Source: Geobacteraceae bacterium GWC2_53_11
GTDB lineage: Bacteria > Desulfobacterota > Desulfuromonadia > Geobacterales > Pseudopelobacteraceae
NCBI GenBank assembly: GCA_001802645.1
Contig: MGZJ01000025.1
Span: forward strand, 1-48,298
Length of the DNA stretch: 48,298 nucleotides
Direction: 5' to 3'
Position 1 is the stretch's first letter. Each line of letters opens with the position of its first letter. The notes beneath the pieces are model-generated. The model saw only the letters and a program-made list of their open reading frames with translations. It was not told the origin of the DNA and did not search any database. Of the stretch, positions 8,386-18,485 are shown piece by piece. The position numbers were made by a program, and so were the translations under genes.

Positions 8386-11028
8386 CTAGCGTTTTTTGAA
8401 AAGCGCCGGTTTCTGTATCGTTATCGTACCGGGATATGTGACTACGGTTCCTACTCTCAGGTCAATGAAATAGGTCGCCGTGTTTGGAGTCGTCGAATTA
8501 TCGCTTACGGTAACCTCAATGGTAAAGACCCCGCCATCTCCGACAGTTTTAGAATTGACGGTCGCCGGAGGCGTGAACGTTGCAGTTGCATAAGCGTCAC
8601 TGCTCCAATTGTACACATCCACAGCCGGGTTAAACGTCAGGATTGTTCCAGATGTACCGACGGCGTTCGGAATAGTTACGCCATTGTACTTAACATTCCA
8701 GCTATAACTCAGGGTGGAAGCTCCGTCCAGATCGGAAGCATATGCGTAGAGCGGTAACGAGAAAGCAGGGGTGGTGCCTAATTGAGAGGTATTGATTACA
8801 TATTGATCGGCATACAACCAGACCGACGGGGCAAATCCGCCATTGGAGCTTCCGTCGTAAACCAGCACCGATCCAAGAGGTGATTCAGCTGATGTTTTGC
8901 CGGTACTGTCCGTTGCAACGATATTCAGGCTATAACTGCCAGCCGAAGCAGGTATCGTCAACGGAATGTCTATGGTGTTCCCACTTTCAGCATCTGCCTT
9001 GGTAATCGTTCCGGATTTTAATTCCACCGGCTTACCTGTAGCATTGGTATAACTGATTGTGTAGCTAAGCGGATAATTTGCCTCGTAATCATACGCGTAC
9101 ACTGATGCCAATACGGTCGGCGTTGTTGTTGTCACATAGTACGAATCCAGCCACCCCCATGCTTCCGGCGGAGTATTTGCCTTGGTAATCGACTTCAACG
9201 TTACTTTAGATCCGGCTACAGCACCGTTGTCGCTGGCCTCAAAGTCAGGATGATCTGTAGTAACGCCGTTGACATTGAAAATTGCCGAACTTGTCCAATC
9301 GTAGCCCAAATACACTTCAAGCTCTCTGCCACAGGGAACCTCGGCGGCAAAATTACCACCGGTGTCTGCATAGGTGTAGTTATAATAATAATCGCTTCCG
9401 CCGTTATAGAAGGTGACCAGCTCACCGGTTGAAGAGGCTCCGCTCAAGGTTCCACTGACAGTACAGACAGCAGGCCGTGTAACGCTAATTGTTGTGGTAG
9501 CTGGGCATGTATTCTTCACTGAATCAAACAGACCAAGCGTTACCGTCTGCTCTTTGTAGTCATAAGATATCGGATCGTAGTAGCTTATGGTCGCCGAACG
9601 ATCTGTGTCGGCATTATTAAATAAAGCGGCCTTGAGAGTGAACTTGCCGGTCGCATCCGTTACGCCGTAACCGTAATCAAATGTCTGGGCGCCATCTTCG
9701 CTGGTACGCAGGGTGGCAGTACCGTCGGTCGCGTAATCGTAATCTTCATCGTACATATAGAGCCACAGATCCGTAAGCGGAATGTTGCCGTTATCCTTGA
9801 TGGTACCGGTGATGCAAACCTCTTTTGGTTCTGCCGAGCTCAGGATAATGTGGTCAAGGTTCCACCATTTTTCGAGATACGCCGGATTCGTGACGGTTAT
9901 GTCAACGTAGTAGTTACCGGCTTTGCAGGCAGCTTTTGCCTGGTCCTTTGTGAAGGAGCTGCTAATGGCAACCGGTGTATAGCTGGTGCCGTTCGATGTA
10001 GAAACGACCCCGTCACCGATTTTCAGCCAGGTACCGTCTCCGGCATAGGGATCAACCGACCAGATAGGGACATCCCACTGTCCCGGTGTAGTCGTGTCTC
10101 CATCCTGAAGGAAGAGATTTTCACAGCTCGATTCCGGAACCCAACGGGTGACCTTGTTAACGATGCTCGCAGCCTTGCGTGTTTTGCCGGCCTTTGCAAG
10201 TTTCTTGATTTCTTTAAAAACATTCTTCCCCTGATTGGTGGTCAGGTCAATGTAATCAAAAGCCATCGAAACGAGCTGCCCGGGGGCGCTGGTCGCAGTT
10301 TCTTTCCCGCGATAGGCGCCGGGGAAGTACTGCGCCTGGGTGGGATCGGTAGAGTTGAACGTCTGAAACTGTCCGATAACCTTATTGGTTCCTGCAGGCA
10401 GCGCAGTGGTATCAATCTTCATATCAAGCTCAACAATCTCATTTGCTCCAGTTGTTATGGATTTACGAGCGGCCTTAAGTGCTGAACCGCTGTAAACTGA
10501 TTTGCTCCCGGTTACTGTATTTCTGACAACGCCAATTTCAATAAGGTTTGCATTTGCAGCATCAGGTGTACCGGCACCGGTCGCAGCCTGGGCAAGCTCT
10601 GCCCGCAAATTGAGGGCAGAAGGTTTGTCATAATCGATGCGCTTGCTGAAATCGGCATACCCCGGTTTTGTCGCAGTGATAACCACATATCCGCCGGTAT
10701 CGCTCAACGCAATATCCTGGGCAAAGCTGCCAGTCGTCCCTGTCGTAAGGTTGTAGACACCAAGCGACACATTGTTCTTGTCATACGAACGAATGGATAC
10801 CTGTGCAGCATCCTGCCCGGCTGCCTTACGCACGGAAACCTTCTGGGTCCGTTTTGCGACCAGGCTGCTAAGCGACACCAGCGCAACGGTACCGCTGACC
10901 GTCGACGATTTCTTTGCCGATGGTGCCGGTGCTGGTGTTCCACCACCACCACCTCCTCCGCCACCGCACGCGGAAAGGAATGCTGCTGCTATAATACCAG
11001 TCAAGAGTCCCACACATTGTCTTTTCAT
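8386..11028 (-). CDS. Large putative lipoprotein with poly-Gly linker and beta-sandwich domains
   Basis: 880 residues. The signal peptide has a lipobox (LSAC, acylated C21) followed by nine glycines and a Pro/Ala stretch, a spacer that lifts the protein off the membrane. After that, carboxypeptidase-regulatory-like folds can be recognised by their sequence style (residues 45-140; CVTGTIKDNGNIPLTDLWLY region; CTVSGTLSGAS region). Ig- or PKD-like C-terminal segments rich in YAYD motifs follow. No catalytic motif was seen. The gene is preceded by AGGAGG and shares its leader with the 444-residue lipoprotein gene 100 bp downstream. The two may be coregulated or a duplicated expression unit. Function unknown; surface display or adhesion is inferred. 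Confidence 0.8.
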   Translation of the reverse strand: MKRQCVGLLTGIIAAAFLSACGGGGGGGGGTPAPAPSAKKSSTVSGTVALVSLSSLVAKRTQKVSVRKAAGQDAAQVSIRSYDKNNVSLGVYNLTTGTTGSFAQDIALSDTGGYVVITATKPGYADFSKRIDYDKPSALNLRAELAQAATGAGTPDAANANLIEIGVVRNTVTGSKSVYSGSALKAARKSITTGANEIVELDMKIDTTALPAGTNKVIGQFQTFNSTDPTQAQYFPGAYRGKETATSAPGQLVSMAFDYIDLTTNQGKNVFKEIKKLAKAGKTRKAASIVNKVTRWVPESSCENLFLQDGDTTTPGQWDVPIWSVDPYAGDGTWLKIGDGVVSTSNGTSYTPVAISSSFTKDQAKAACKAGNYYVDITVTNPAYLEKWWNLDHIILSSAEPKEVCITGTIKDNGNIPLTDLWLYMYDEDYDYATDGTATLRTSEDGAQTFDYGYGVTDATGKFTLKAALFNNADTDRSATISYYDPISYDYKEQTVTLGLFDSVKNTCPATTTISVTRPAVCTVSGTLSGASSTGELVTFYNGGSDYYYNYTYADTGGNFAAEVPCGRELEVYLGYDWTSSAIFNVNGVTTDHPDFEASDNGAVAGSKVTLKSITKANTPPEAWGWLDSYYVTTTTPTVLASVYAYDYEANYPLSYTISYTNATGKPVELKSGTITKADAESGNTIDIPLTIPASAGSYSLNIVATDSTGKTSAESPLGSVLVYDGSSNGGFAPSVWLYADQYVINTSQLGTTPAFSLPLYAYASDLDGASTLSYSWNVKYNGVTIPNAVGTSGTILTFNPAVDVYNWSSDAYATATFTPPATVNSKTVGDGGVFTIEVTVSDNSTTPNTATYFIDLRVGTVVTYPGTITIQKPALFKKR

Positions 11029-11270
11029 ACTGGTTCCTCCTTTTTCATTGCTGTTACGGTACGAAGTTCCGGCTAAAATTTAGGTGGTTACAACTCTATA
11101 CCGCGTTATTTTTTGCTGTCAACTGTATAATTACAATCATTCGGGCCCTATTGAAAGAAATGCACCATATTTATGTAAGTCATCTAAAGAGCAACGGTTT
11201 TAATTAGAAAAAAACCTCAAACATAGCAGTCAGTTAGTTAGTAACACAGTTTTATTAGCCAACAATCAGT
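11029..11270. other. Intergenic region between divergent lipoprotein and chemoreceptor genes
   Basis: AT-rich sequence holding the upstream control regions of the two divergent genes. Apart from the ribosome site of the lipoprotein gene and the plus-strand promoter that begins at 11271, no operator, RNA or open frame was recognised. Confidence 0.5.
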
Positions 11271-11298
11271 TTGACAATACACCATCATAGTGTAGAAT
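11271..11298 (+). promoter_or_regulatory. Sigma-70 promoter of the chemoreceptor gene
   Basis: TTGACA (11271-11276), 16-bp spacer, TAGAAT (11293-11298). Transcription would start near 11305. This supports the ATG at 11340 and excludes the longer frame that starts inside the -35 box. Confidence 0.75.
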
Positions 11299-11339
11299 CC
11301 ACCGTACGAAAAAATATACAGATATTAAAGGTAGGTATC

Positions 11340-13424
11340 ATGATCAGATCAAGCCTGACCCGCAAAATTATCCTTATAATTGCCGCCACACTCTTCGTGG
11401 GCTTTGCCGGTCTTGGAATCCTCTCAATCTACCTCGAATACACCGCTACCATAGATCTTCAGCGCAAAAATGCTCGCCAACTGGCATCCACCGTCACCCA
11501 CGACATTCTTACTCAGATGACCAAGGGAGATATGAAGGATTTCGGCAATTTCGTTTCCGAAATCAAGGCCAAGGGCGGCATTGCCGGAATCAGGCTGTTT
11601 AATGCCGAAGGCAAGGAATGGGGCAGCGGAACCGTCAATGAAGAGATGCGCGCCGCCATCGCTTCCGGAACACCCAAAGAATTGTCCGCAAGTAAGGAAG
11701 GAAAGCGTTTTCTCGACCTGGCGGTTCCTTTGGCAAATGAAGAACGCTGCCGGGGCTGTCATAAAGCGGAGGATAAGTTTCGGGGCGGCATTATTATTAC
11801 AACGTCGCTTGAAGACGGTTTTGCTGCTGCGTTGCGTCTGACACTGGTTATGTCAGCAGTGGGGGTCTTCTTCTTTTTTGCCATGCTTGCTACGTTGTAC
11901 ATCTTTTTCAATCGTACCGTGGTTCAGCAAATCGCGGAACTCTATAAACAATTGGGGGATCTGGCCGGCAGCGAAGGCGATTTGACCAAAGTGCTCCATG
12001 TTCGCACCACCTGTGAAATAGGCAGACTGGGTGAAGAATTCAATAATCTGACCGAGAAAATCCGGAGTACTTTTTCCGAACTATATGTGCAGACCTGCCT
12101 TATTGGGACAAGCGTCTGCGAGTTGGCTGCAGGCACCGAGCGGACACTGAAGATGACTCAGGATCAGAAAGATCAGTCTTTTACCGTTGCCGCATCTGCT
12201 GAGGAAATGGCACAGACCATTAACGAAGTAACCGAAAACACCCATCGCGCCGCAGTCCTGTCCAGCGAAGTTGACAGTGCCGCCAGCAGCGGAATGGCCG
12301 TTGTCGAAGAAACCTGGAGTTGCATGCAGAAGATCAGCATGAGCGTCAATGATACGTTGGTAATCATTCGTGAGTTGGAGGCTTCCTCTGCGCATATCGG
12401 TGAGATGGTTGTTCTTATTGAGGATATTGCAGACCAGACCAACCTTTTGGCACTTAATGCCTCAATTGAAGCCGCACGCGCAGGAGAGGCCGGCAAGGGC
12501 TTTGCGGTTGTCGCCAGCGAGGTTAAAGGCCTGGCGGAAAAAACCACCGCATCAACTCGTGAAATCAAAAAAGTTGTCGCAAGCATCCAGAAGACCAGCC
12601 GCAGTGCTGCCGACATGATCGGCACCGAAAGCGCTCTCGTCCAGACAGGCCTCATCAAAGCTGAAGAGGCGCGCAACAGCCTGGAAAACATCAAAAACCA
12701 TGCAAATGAGTCACGATCAATGATCGTACAGATTGCCACTGCGGCTGAAGAGCAGAATGCAACGACCAATCATATTTCCGAAATGATTCGCCTTGTTTCT
12801 CACAGTGCGGGAGAAACATATACGATGATGCAGCGCACCAGCGATGCCTTTGTCACGTTTGCCGATGTTGTCGAGCAGATCTACGGATCCGTAGGTAAAT
12901 TTTCGGTCGGCAATTATCACGACACGGTAAAAGAGTACCTTCGAATGATGAATATCCAGGTACTTGAAGCAATCGACAAGGCGCTTGCGGACCGGACTCT
13001 CACGCTTGAAAACCTTTTCGACCGGAATTATGTGCCGATTCCAAATACCACGCCGCAAAAATATACCACCCGCTTTGATGCCTTCTTTGACAAGGTTATT
13101 TCACCCTTTCAGGAAGCAATTGTCAGCCGGGACAACAAAGTGCTTTATGCCATCTGCGTTGACAACAACGGCTATGTCCCATGCCATAATCTGCGCTATA
13201 CCAAGCCGTTGACCGGCGATCCGGAAATCGACAAGAACAACAACAGAACCAAACGTAAATTTGATGACAGAACCGGCATACGCTGCGCCCGCAATACAGA
13301 GGGATACCTGCTGCAGACCTATCGGCGGGACACCGGCGAGATTCTGAATGACATGTCAAAGCCGCTGATCATCAACAACAGACATTGGGGCGGTATTCGC
13401 ATCGGCTATCTTGCCCCGAAATAA
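11340..13424 (+). CDS. Methyl-accepting chemotaxis protein with periplasmic c-type haem motif and extra C-terminal sensory domain
   Basis: 694 residues. One membrane helix at 10-32, a periplasmic domain (33-160) with C-R-G-C-H at 137-141, a second helix (about 165-190), then HAMP (190-245). The signalling coiled coil follows, with its conserved hairpin tip ([20 protein letters not shown] at about 362-381). Known: Geobacter chemoreceptors with periplasmic PAS-like domains that bind haem c through CxxCH sense redox or gas ligands. A C-terminal domain of about 180 residues after the coiled coil contains [18 protein letters not shown] and [10 protein letters not shown]. It resembles the Cache/PAS-like domain found at the cytoplasmic end of some chemoreceptors. 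The protein may therefore sense on both sides of the membrane. The start at 11340 has AAGGTAGG upstream. Confidence 0.93.
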   Translation: MIRSSLTRKIILIIAATLFVGFAGLGILSIYLEYTATIDLQRKNARQLASTVTHDILTQMTKGDMKDFGNFVSEIKAKGGIAGIRLFNAEGKEWGSGTVNEEMRAAIASGTPKELSASKEGKRFLDLAVPLANEERCRGCHKAEDKFRGGIIITTSLEDGFAAALRLTLVMSAVGVFFFFAMLATLYIFFNRTVVQQIAELYKQLGDLAGSEGDLTKVLHVRTTCEIGRLGEEFNNLTEKIRSTFSELYVQTCLIGTSVCELAAGTERTLKMTQDQKDQSFTVAASAEEMAQTINEVTENTHRAAVLSSEVDSAASSGMAVVEETWSCMQKISMSVNDTLVIIRELEASSAHIGEMVVLIEDIADQTNLLALNASIEAARAGEAGKGFAVVASEVKGLAEKTTASTREIKKVVASIQKTSRSAADMIGTESALVQTGLIKAEEARNSLENIKNHANESRSMIVQIATAAEEQNATTNHISEMIRLVSHSAGETYTMMQRTSDAFVTFADVVEQIYGSVGKFSVGNYHDTVKEYLRMMNIQVLEAIDKALADRTLTLENLFDRNYVPIPNTTPQKYTTRFDAFFDKVISPFQEAIVSRDNKVLYAICVDNNGYVPCHNLRYTKPLTGDPEIDKNNNRTKRKFDDRTGIRCARNTEGYLLQTYRRDTGEILNDMSKPLIINNRHWGGIRIGYLAPK

Positions 13425-13442
13425 CAATTCAATCCTCGGTAA

Positions 13443-13471
13443 TGGCGATAGTCACTTTAATATGATATAAT
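13443..13471 (+). promoter_or_regulatory. Extended -10 promoter of the MshEN-receiver gene
   Basis: TGATATAAT at 13463-13471 gives an extended -10 with a perfect TATAAT. The -35 (TGGCGA, 13443-13448, 17-bp spacer) is weak, as is common with extended -10 promoters. Confidence 0.5.
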
Positions 13472-13535
13472 TGTGCTATAGTTGTGTGCTACAAATAATA
13501 TCGGATTTATTGAGCTGAAGCGGGGATGGAGTTGT

Positions 13536-14357
13536 ATGAAGCATTTGGGAGATATACTGGTCGAGGCTGAAATTATCAGCAATAAAACGCTTGAGAGGGC
13601 GCTCGAACGGCAAAAATCCGAGAAAAAACGTCTGGGTGTCGTACTTGAAGAGATGGGGGTTATCACAGAGGAAGAGCTGGTTGATGCACTGTCAAAGCAA
13701 TTTAATTTCAAGACGATCAAAAACTTTGTAGGGCACGCCTACCCTCAGGAATTGCTTGACCTGTTACCGTCCGACTTCGTCATGAAGAAGCTGGTTTTCC
13801 CGCTTCGCCAAAAAGACGCCATGCTGGCGGTGGCAATTACAGACCCTTTCGATCTTGAAACGATGGAGATGCTGAGCCGCATTACCGGACTTCAGGTCGT
13901 TCCCGTACTTGCTTCCCGTAAAGAAATCCTGGATGCCATTGCAGTGCATTATCTCAAGAGCAGTTCGGATAGCGGTGACGCCATCTTAGTGGTAGAGGAC
14001 TCAGCCCCGATCGCAACGCTTATTCAAATTGCGCTTGTGAAAGAAGGATATAAAGTGCTGATGGCCTCCGATGGCCTGGAAGCATTGAAAATTGCCGTAT
14101 CGGAACGCCCGAAGCTTATTATTACTGATTCCGTGATGCCGCGTATGGATGGCTACGGCTTGTTGCGCGCCATCAAAGCCAATCCGATGACCTCCGAAAT
14201 CCCCGTGATCATGTTGACCTCCAAAGCGTCAACCGAGGATGAGCAGAAAGCGCTGGAGTTCGGCTTCAGTGATTTTATCCCCAAACCGGTTCAGCCACTG
14301 CGTGTCGTTTCCCGCGTCAAACACATCCTTGACATGACCAGAAAATACCGGCGTTAA
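13536..14357 (+). CDS. MshEN (T2SSE N-terminal) domain fused to a response-regulator receiver
   Basis: 273 residues. Residues 3-55 hold two tandem copies of the MshEN signature: HLGDILVEAEI..LERALERQ, then RLGVVLEEMGVI..LVDALSKQ. The rest of the T2SSE N-terminal fold runs to about residue 140. Known: this motif pair binds cyclic di-GMP in MshE-type ATPases. Residues 148-270 are a receiver domain with D155, phospho-acceptor D198 (IITDSVMP), T228 and K250 (FIPKP). No output or ATPase domain follows. The start at 13536 has GGGGATGGAG upstream. Its position just after the chemoreceptor suggests a shared pathway, possibly linking phosphorylation and c-di-GMP to surface behaviour; this is inference. 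Confidence 0.85.
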   Translation: MKHLGDILVEAEIISNKTLERALERQKSEKKRLGVVLEEMGVITEEELVDALSKQFNFKTIKNFVGHAYPQELLDLLPSDFVMKKLVFPLRQKDAMLAVAITDPFDLETMEMLSRITGLQVVPVLASRKEILDAIAVHYLKSSSDSGDAILVVEDSAPIATLIQIALVKEGYKVLMASDGLEALKIAVSERPKLIITDSVMPRMDGYGLLRAIKANPMTSEIPVIMLTSKASTEDEQKALEFGFSDFIPKPVQPLRVVSRVKHILDMTRKYRR

Positions 14358-14371
14358 TCCCACAACCCTGC

Positions 14372-14899
14372 TCACCAATGCCTTGAATGTTTACCCTTCC
14401 CCTTGTGTCCGTTTCTGAAATCCCAGGGAGGCTGCGGATTTGATTCTCTCCAAAGTCCTGCCCGCCGTGAACGTGCCTGAGCTTCACTGCTGATATAATC
14501 CGACTCGTATGCTCCTTGCAAATACTGGCGATACGCCCACGCCATCCCCTCAGCAACCATTTCGCGATTGATATCCTTGCCTTGATAACGGATAACCGCC
14601 ACCGCACGCTTGTACTGGTCAATATCCATGATCTCTGCGGTAACGCGGCGTCCCATGACCTTGTACATCAGCGTGCGTTTTGATACATCCCCGTACGGCT
14701 GTCCCGGCTTGTCAGGCTTCCTGGCTTCCGGAGCATCGATGCCGTACAGCCTCACTTTGAGCCGGCTTTCTTCGCGAGTGGTCAAGAGCAGTGTATCACC
14801 ATCGTAAACCGCCTTCACCATCCCTTCAATGGTTCTTCCGGCATAAACCGGGCTTACCAGAACCAGGACCTGAAGAAGAATCAGCGCGTATATTTTCAT
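14372..14899 (-). CDS. Secreted thermonuclease (SNase) family nuclease
   Basis: 175 residues with a signal peptide (cleavage near VYAG, residue 20). The staphylococcal-nuclease fold is recognisable from GMVKAVYDGDTL (calcium ligand Asp), RLYGIDAPE (catalytic Arg and Glu) and the later GDVSKRTL...YKRAVAVI and EMVAEGMAWAYRQY motifs. The Lys/His-rich tail may bind nucleic acid. The start ATG directly follows the stop codon of the U32 gene (taaatg), so the two are translationally coupled. Likely periplasmic or extracellular nucleic-acid degradation. Confidence 0.9.
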   Translation of the reverse strand: MKIYALILLQVLVLVSPVYAGRTIEGMVKAVYDGDTLLLTTREESRLKVRLYGIDAPEARKPDKPGQPYGDVSKRTLMYKVMGRRVTAEIMDIDQYKRAVAVIRYQGKDINREMVAEGMAWAYRQYLQGAYESDYISSEAQARSRRAGLWRESNPQPPWDFRNGHKGKGKHSRHW

Positions 14900-17272
14900 T
14901 TACACCAACTCCGCAGCATAATTGAATTCGGTCGTACCGGAAAGTTCCCGGCCCGATTTGAAAGCGGCGATGATGTCACCCCATCTCTCGCGCGGTTCTT
15001 CACTCAAATCGATCACAAACGAGCTGCACCCCTGTTGCAACAATTCACCATGCCGCGCCGTCAGCGAAAACTGTTGCGCTGAACTGATCGTCTGAAGGCC
15101 ATCCTGAGTAGTAACGCGATACGTTTCGCCCCGGTCGGAACGAAGCGGTGTGTTTGAATGCACCTCTTTGAGCCGAATCTTGGTGGTCATCACCGGTAGT
15201 GGCGAATAGGCCAGCACCCGCTGTTCAATGTCAACTCCCGCCGAAAGCAATCCGCCAAGATTGGCGCGGTCGTCCTCCAGATAGAGGGTTGCCGCTCTGG
15301 CGCCAAGTTCACGCCAGGTGGCCAGCGCCTGACTATTGAGCGAAAAACAACGGTGCCAGGTTGAAATCTGCAGATCTGTAAGACCACGGAACATTTCGAA
15401 ATGAGAGAGATTGGCCGCTTCAAAGCGCCGGAAACCGGCTCGATGCAGGGTGCGCAAGGTATCTTGATACAGCGGGATGTCACGATCAAAGAGCATGAAC
15501 GGGAGTTGCCAGATAATATTCTCTTCCGAACCGCGCATACGCGGAATTGTCGTGGCAATCTGGTGTATCGCCGCCTTTGACAGCGGCACCAGCGTGGCAT
15601 CGGCACCGTTTTGGAGGGGAAAACGCCACTCTTTCGGTTCTGCCATGACAACGGTCAGCACTTCACGGGAAGCGGGACGCCGCTTGGCGGTCTGCACACT
15701 TTCCAGCTCCTTCAAGGCATCCCTGCGGGCAGATGCAATCTGTTCACGAAACTGAGCCGTGGAAGCCTCCTGTAACTGTTGGTAAAAACGACGGCGCAAA
15801 TCTTTGAACAGGGACATCGGAATCAGCACGGCAGGAAAATCGGGAGCCTCCAGCGATTCGAGCCTGAATTGTGTATCGCCGCATTTCGAGAATTGACCGG
15901 ACAGAACCGCCTGCATATCAGCGCTGCGGGCCGGTTCAAGCGGCCCGAGCGGGAAACTGAACTCATGATGAAATCCCGCTACCGAAGCAGAGATATTAAG
16001 CTGTTCATCTTTCAGTGACACAACCAGCTTACAGGGGAGTTTGTCCCCCTGTGCCCCTTCGAGCCTGCGCTGGGCGGCGTTGTCACTCAGCGTAAATGCC
16101 TCCCGGGATGATACTTTGTAGATCGAGTCACCAACCGAGAAACTGAATGGTGTTTCGACCTCAACCAGGCTTCCCGCCGGGGCTTCCATGGTTTTTTTCC
16201 GGTTAAGGGTCATTTCGCGCAGAGTCCAGGCTTGACCGGCCATATCACTCTTGGGTTGGGCTCGCAGGCGGTCGCCGACGTAGAGCGCGTCTCTGGTTTC
16301 AAATATGAGGTTCTTCCCTTTGATGCTCTTGATCTGGCCGATAAAGCGCCCGGTGCCCCCTTTCTGCCAGGGATTGGCAATGTCATCCGGTTGCTGGGAA
16401 GCCAGGAAACCCTTGGTCGGCGTACGGCCGAATGAATATTTCAGGATCCCCTTGGCAGTGGCCAGCGCCTCCTTATGCGATTTTTCCGGAGCATCGAGCA
16501 CGGTGCGGTAGGCTTCAACCACGGAAGCGACGTATTCGGCAGACTTCATCCGCCCCTCGATCTTAAGCGACGAAACTCCGGCTTTGACAAGATCCGGAAT
16601 AAGATCAATTGCTGACAGATCGCTGGTGGAGAAGTAGTGGCCCTCCTTGCCGCGATGATTGTACAAACGGCGGCAGGGCTGGGCGCACCGGCCGCGATTG
16701 CCGCTGTGTCCACCCAGCAGGGACGAGAAAAAACATTGTCCGGAGATGGAAAAGCAGAGTGCGCCATGGACAAAACATTCAATCTCAACCGGTGTGGCAG
16801 CAGCAATAACGGCTATTTCGTCAACCGCCAGTTCGCGAGCCAGCACAGCCCGCTGGAAACCCAGCTCCTGGAGCATTTTTACACCGGGCGTATTGTGAAT
16901 CGTCATCTGGGTTGAAGCATGCAGGGGAATGGAGGGAAAGTGATTACGAATGAGCCGGGCCACTGCCAGATCCTGTAAAATAACGCCATCGACCCGCATC
17001 CCCGCCAGGGCAGTCAGGGTATCCACCAACTGGGGCAGTTCTTTCTCCTTCACCAGGGTGTTGAGCGTGATGTAAATCTTCCGGTTCTGCCCATGGGCGT
17101 AGGCCAGCATCCGCTCCATCTGGGCCAGCGAGAAGTTTTTGGCGCGGGCGCGAGCCGAAAAATCCTGAAGGCCTGCATACACGGCATCGGCCCCCTTTTC
17201 CATGGCAGCAAAGAACGATTCCAGAGAACCGGCTGGGGCAAGAAGTTCAGGTTTGGCGTGTGATCTTTTCAT
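14900..17272 (-). CDS. U32 family peptidase-like protein (RlhA/TrhP-type RNA hydroxylase)
   Basis: 790 residues. The N-terminal TIM-barrel domain begins PELLAPAGSLESFFAA. The U32 signature is VHGALC..SISGQCFFSS..GGHSGNRGRCAQPCR, with cysteines C166, C173, C180, C196 and C200, among which the Fe-S ligands of this family are expected. A long C-terminal part corresponds to the DUF3656-type collagenase-like domain of RlhA. Known: E. coli RlhA hydroxylates C2501 of 23S rRNA, and TrhP works on tRNA U34 with prephenate. This length and domain order fit the RlhA branch. The ATG at 17272 has GAGGAAC just upstream, and is preferred over a TTG four codons earlier. The thermonuclease gene is coupled downstream. 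Confidence 0.85.
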   Translation of the reverse strand: MKRSHAKPELLAPAGSLESFFAAMEKGADAVYAGLQDFSARARAKNFSLAQMERMLAYAHGQNRKIYITLNTLVKEKELPQLVDTLTALAGMRVDGVILQDLAVARLIRNHFPSIPLHASTQMTIHNTPGVKMLQELGFQRAVLARELAVDEIAVIAAATPVEIECFVHGALCFSISGQCFFSSLLGGHSGNRGRCAQPCRRLYNHRGKEGHYFSTSDLSAIDLIPDLVKAGVSSLKIEGRMKSAEYVASVVEAYRTVLDAPEKSHKEALATAKGILKYSFGRTPTKGFLASQQPDDIANPWQKGGTGRFIGQIKSIKGKNLIFETRDALYVGDRLRAQPKSDMAGQAWTLREMTLNRKKTMEAPAGSLVEVETPFSFSVGDSIYKVSSREAFTLSDNAAQRRLEGAQGDKLPCKLVVSLKDEQLNISASVAGFHHEFSFPLGPLEPARSADMQAVLSGQFSKCGDTQFRLESLEAPDFPAVLIPMSLFKDLRRRFYQQLQEASTAQFREQIASARRDALKELESVQTAKRRPASREVLTVVMAEPKEWRFPLQNGADATLVPLSKAAIHQIATTIPRMRGSEENIIWQLPFMLFDRDIPLYQDTLRTLHRAGFRRFEAANLSHFEMFRGLTDLQISTWHRCFSLNSQALATWRELGARAATLYLEDDRANLGGLLSAGVDIEQRVLAYSPLPVMTTKIRLKEVHSNTPLRSDRGETYRVTTQDGLQTISSAQQFSLTARHGELLQQGCSSFVIDLSEEPRERWGDIIAAFKSGRELSGTTEFNYAAELV

Positions 17273-17280
17273 AAGGTTCC

Positions 17281-17310
17281 TCAAACAGAAAGCGCCCCAA
17301 ACGGGGCGCT
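17281..17310 (-). terminator. Terminator after asd
   Basis: Minus strand AGCGCCCC (17310-17303), loop GTTT, GGGGCGCT (17298-17291), then a T-rich TTCTGTTTGA. It overlaps the leader of the U32 gene and separates it from leuB-asd. Confidence 0.75.
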
Positions 17311-17343
17311 AACTCCATACCAACAGATTTCAAAGCCTGACGG

Positions 17344-18444
17344 CTATTTCTCCAGCAAAATGCGCAGCATCCGGCGAAGCGGTTCCGCCGCTCCCCACAA
17401 AAGCTGATCGCCGCAGGTAAAGGCGGACACGTACTCTGGACCCATCTTCATCTTGCGGACGCGGCCGATTGGAACCGTCAGGGTTCCTGAAACCGCTGCC
17501 GGAGTGAGGCCTTCCAAGGAATCGGCCTTGGTGTTGGGGATCAACTTGACCCACTGATTATCATTTTTGATCAGCTCTTCGATTTCGGCAATCGGCAGAT
17601 CCTTGTTCAACTTGATCGTCAAAGCCTGGCTGTGGCAACGCATGGCGCCGACACGCACACAGATGCCGTCAACCGGGATCGGCGAAGTGGTGCCGAGAAT
17701 CTTGTTGGTCTCCAGAAATCCTTTCAGCTCTTCACGGCTCTGGCCATCCTCAACTTCACGGTCGATCCACGGAAGCACGCTTCCGGCCAGCGGGAAACCG
17801 AACTCTTTGGTCGGCAGGGAGCCGTCCCGCAGAGCAGCGGTAACCTTCTTGTCGATTTCCAGAATAGCCGACCCCGGATTTTTCAACTCTTCAGCAACAA
17901 CCCCGTTCAGAACGCCCATCTGCGACAGCAATTCACGCATATTGGGAGCTCCGGCACCGCTTGCCGCCTGGTAAGTCATGGAGCTGATCCATTCAACCAC
18001 TCCGGCACGGAACAGACCGCCGAGCGCCATCAACATCAGACTGACGGTACAGTTACCGCCGATGAAGTCCTTCTGCCCCTTGGCCAGCGCGGCATCGATC
18101 ACACCACGGTTAACCGGGTCGAGGATAATAACGGCATTGTCTTCCATGCGCAGGGTGCTGGCAGCATCAATCCAGTAGCCGTTCCACCCCTGTTTGCGCA
18201 GTTCCGGGTGAACCGACTTGGTATAATCGCCCCCCTGACAGGTGATTATTACATCAAGCTTCTTAAGTTCAGCAATATCCGAGGCATCCTTAAGAGTGCC
18301 CGCGTTCAGGGGAGCCGGTTGACCTGCCTGAGATGTTGTAAAAAAGACCGGATCAAAGCCCAGAGCAAAATCGTTCTCTTCCTGCATCCGCTGCATAAGA
18401 ACCGAACCAACCATACCGCGCCATCCGACGATTCCGACTTTCAT
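17344..18444 (-). CDS. Aspartate-semialdehyde dehydrogenase
   Basis: 366 residues, the E. coli-type enzyme that reduces aspartyl phosphate to aspartate semialdehyde with NADPH, feeding lysine/diaminopimelate, threonine and methionine synthesis. Seen: the nucleotide-binding loop GWRGMVG (7-13), catalytic C132 in GGNCTVSLM, the [11 protein letters not shown] region and the [13 protein letters not shown] segment with the substrate-binding His. It starts with AAGGAAC upstream and lies 41 bp after leuB, likely in one operon. Confidence 0.95.
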   Translation of the reverse strand: MKVGIVGWRGMVGSVLMQRMQEENDFALGFDPVFFTTSQAGQPAPLNAGTLKDASDIAELKKLDVIITCQGGDYTKSVHPELRKQGWNGYWIDAASTLRMEDNAVIILDPVNRGVIDAALAKGQKDFIGGNCTVSLMLMALGGLFRAGVVEWISSMTYQAASGAGAPNMRELLSQMGVLNGVVAEELKNPGSAILEIDKKVTAALRDGSLPTKEFGFPLAGSVLPWIDREVEDGQSREELKGFLETNKILGTTSPIPVDGICVRVGAMRCHSQALTIKLNKDLPIAEIEELIKNDNQWVKLIPNTKADSLEGLTPAAVSGTLTVPIGRVRKMKMGPEYVSAFTCGDQLLWGAAEPLRRMLRILLEK

Positions 18445-18485
18445 AGTACTGTTCCTTTTCTCGATGGTAAATTTGAAAGCGAATC

